From Gemmatimonadota bacterium (lineage in GTDB: Bacteria > Gemmatimonadota > Gemmatimonadetes > Longimicrobiales > Gaopeijiaceae), in the NCBI GenBank assembly GCA_018678395.1, contig JAHHMJ010000698.1:1-7313 (forward strand): 7,313 nucleotides of DNA, given 5' to 3'. The notes beneath the pieces were generated by a model that saw nothing but the letters and a program-made list of their open reading frames with translations, made no database searches and was not told the DNA's origin. Position numbers and translations under genes: made by a program. Positions within the stretch are counted from its first letter, which is position 1; each line of letters opens with the position of its first letter. Positions 5,618 through 7,313 of this stretch are shown in pieces.

Positions 5618-7313
5618 GTGTTCGCCCCGTCCTGCACCGCCCCGCGCCGCACCCTCTCGTGGTCCGTCCTCGCCGCCCTGGTGTGGACCGCCGCCTGTGA
5701 TGCCGGCCCCCCGACCTTCGCCGCCGACGTCGCGCCGCTGGTCTACGAGAACTGCGCCGCCTGCCACCGCGACGGCGGACCGGCTCCGTTCACACTCCTC
5801 ACGTACGACGACGTCGCGGCGGAAGCAGAGGCGATCGCCCGCGCCACGAGCCGCCGGTACATGCCCCCGTGGCTCCCCGAGAACACCGACGTCGCCTTCG
5901 CCGGACACCGCGGGCTGACCGACGACCAGATCGCCCTGCTTTCGGCGTGGGCCGAGGCCGGCGCACCGGCGGGCGACCTCTCACGGGCACCCGAAGCTCC
6001 GGCGTGGCCCAGCGGCTGGGCCCTCGGTGAGCCGGACCTGGTCGTGACCATGGACGCGCCCTTCGACGTCCCGGCGGGCGGCGGCGACCTCTTCCACAAC
6101 TTCGTCATCCCGGTGCCGATCGACGGCACACGCTACGTCCGCGGTATGGAGCTCGACCCGGGCAACACGGCCGTGGTGCACCACGCCGTCGTGAGCGTCG
6201 ACGCCACACCGTCGTCGCGCGCGGAGGATGCGCGCACCCCCGGACAGGGCTACCCGGGGATGGTGTCCACGAGTCGCGCCTTGGCGGCGGGGGGGTTCTT
6301 CGTGGGATGGACGCCGGGCCGGATCCCGACCTTCAACCCACCGGGTCTGGCCTGGACGCTCGAGCCGGGAACCGATCTGGTCGTCCAGCTGCATCTGCGG
6401 CCGATCGACGTAGAACAGACGGTGCAGGCACGGGTGGCCTTCTACTTCACGGACGAGCCGCCAGCGGCGACACCCGTGGTGGTTCGCCTCGGGGGGCAGT
6501 CGATCGACATCCCCCCGGGTGAGGCGAACTACGTCGTGCGCGACTCGCTCGAGCTGCCGGTCGCGGTCGATGCGTTGGCGATCTACCCGCATGCCCACTA
6601 CATCGGCAAGTCGATGGACGTGCGGGCCGAACTCCCCTTCGATGACGGCGAACTTCACCTGCTGTCGATCCCCGAGTGGGACTTCAACTGGCAGGATGCC
6701 TACTCGTTCGCCGAGGCCGTCGAGCTCCCGGCGGGAACGGAGCTGCGCCTCCACTACACCTTCGACAACAGCGCCGACAACCCGGCCAACCCGTTCGACC
6801 CGCCGCGACGCGTCGTGTACGGACGGCACTCGAGCGACGAGATGGCCGAGCTGCACCTCCAGGTGATTCCCCGCGAACCGGATCAGCTCGAGACGTTGCG
6901 CCGGACGCTCGCCCTCAAGGCCGAGCGGGCGCAGGTCGAGGGATGGCGTCACATGCTCTCGCTCGACCCCGAGGACGCCGAGGCCCACTTCGGCCTGGGT
7001 ACGCTGGCCCAGCGAGACGGCGACCTGGCCGAGGCGGAGCGCCGCTACCTGCGCGCCGTCACCCGGCGTCCCGACTTCGCACAGGCCCAGTACAACCTGG
7101 GTCTGGTGCGGGAGGAGCTCGGTCGGGCTCAGGGCGCGCTCCAGGCGTACCGCGCGGCCGTCGTCGCCTTCCCGGCCTACGTGCCCGCTCAGAACAATCT
7201 CGGCGCGCTGCTGGCGTCGCGAGGTGAGCCGGAGGCGGCGGAGGTCGCCTTCCGTGCGATCCTGGACGCCGATCCCGAGCAGCCCGACGCGCTCAACAAC
7301 CTGGGCAACGTCC
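5618..7313 (+). CDS. Cytochrome c / PHM-like copper monooxygenase / TPR fusion protein (partial, 3' end beyond window)
   Basis: At least 565 residues are encoded and the frame is open at the window edge. Residues 1-27 look like an export signal (Arg-Arg, hydrophobic SVLAALVW, then TAAC with Cys27 as a possible lipidation site; the lipobox is imperfect). Residues ~33-120 form a small c-type cytochrome with a CAACH heme site (Cys46, Cys49, His50) and Met82 in YMPPW as possible distal ligand. Residues ~140-415 match the copper type II, ascorbate-dependent monooxygenase fold of peptidylglycine hydroxylating monooxygenase (PHM) and dopamine beta-hydroxylase. Ligands for one copper are His188, His189 and His259; for the other, His325, His327 and Met409, the last in SSDEM as in PHM. 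From ~453 there are three complete TPR units and the start of a fourth. It probably hydroxylates an unknown substrate outside the cytoplasm, with the heme passing electrons. Start: GTG at 5618 gives a normal signal; an in-frame ATG at 5528 adds 30 charged residues. Confidence 0.9.
   Translation, partial: MFAPSCTAPRRTLSWSVLAALVWTAACDAGPPTFAADVAPLVYENCAACHRDGGPAPFTLLTYDDVAAEAEAIARATSRRYMPPWLPENTDVAFAGHRGLTDDQIALLSAWAEAGAPAGDLSRAPEAPAWPSGWALGEPDLVVTMDAPFDVPAGGGDLFHNFVIPVPIDGTRYVRGMELDPGNTAVVHHAVVSVDATPSSRAEDARTPGQGYPGMVSTSRALAAGGFFVGWTPGRIPTFNPPGLAWTLEPGTDLVVQLHLRPIDVEQTVQARVAFYFTDEPPAATPVVVRLGGQSIDIPPGEANYVVRDSLELPVAVDALAIYPHAHYIGKSMDVRAELPFDDGELHLLSIPEWDFNWQDAYSFAEAVELPAGTELRLHYTFDNSADNPANPFDPPRRVVYGRHSSDEMAELHLQVIPREPDQLETLRRTLALKAERAQVEGWRHMLSLDPEDAEAHFGLGTLAQRDGDLAEAERRYLRAVTRRPDFAQAQYNLGLVREELGRAQGALQAYRAAVVAFPAYVPAQNNLGALLASRGEPEAAEVAFRAILDADPEQPDALNNLGNV

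Overview
The window is high-GC bacterial DNA. The kinase sequence (a GRGGMA glycine loop, an [19 protein letters not shown] stretch, PADRF near the domain end) closely resembles the serine/threonine kinases that are abundant in Gemmatimonadota. An outer-membrane-type protein ending in Phe and a lipoprotein-like signal fit a diderm. I infer Gemmatimonadota or a close relative; no rRNA or other marker confirms it.

Layout. Positions 1-5472 hold five genes on the minus strand, in transcription order: a membrane-anchored Ser/Thr kinase (5472-3706), a small secreted beta-barrel-like protein (3486-2938), the large subunit of a B12-dependent acyl-CoA mutase (2804-1083), a HAD-family hydrolase (972-247), and the start of the separate cobalamin-binding mutase subunit (119 to beyond position 1). 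A divergent plus-strand gene starts near 5618 and runs off the right edge. It encodes a c-type cytochrome / PHM-like dicopper monooxygenase / TPR fusion. No tRNA, rRNA, CRISPR array or transposon was seen. No gap between genes exceeds 300 bases.

How the genes work together. The large and small mutase subunits should form one enzyme that rearranges the carbon skeleton of an acyl-CoA using adenosylcobalamin. The large subunit aligns to the numbered Propionibacterium methylmalonyl-CoA mutase with a constant offset of 13 residues. At the two substrate-specificity positions it carries Phe102 and Gln220, as in isobutyryl-CoA mutase, not the Tyr and Arg of methylmalonyl-CoA mutase. The enzyme is therefore more likely to interconvert isobutyryl-CoA and butyryl-CoA, or to act on a similar acyl-CoA without a free carboxylate. 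The HAD protein between the subunits has an altered catalytic motif I and no assigned role. The kinase, the barrel protein and the monooxygenase have no evident metabolic link to the mutase.

Best leads for a second look: the mutase specificity residues; a degenerate, frameshifted copy of the last ~60 bases of the kinase gene about 150 bp downstream of the original; and the heme-dicopper-TPR fusion with all six expected copper ligands. I did not find a clearly new multi-gene system.
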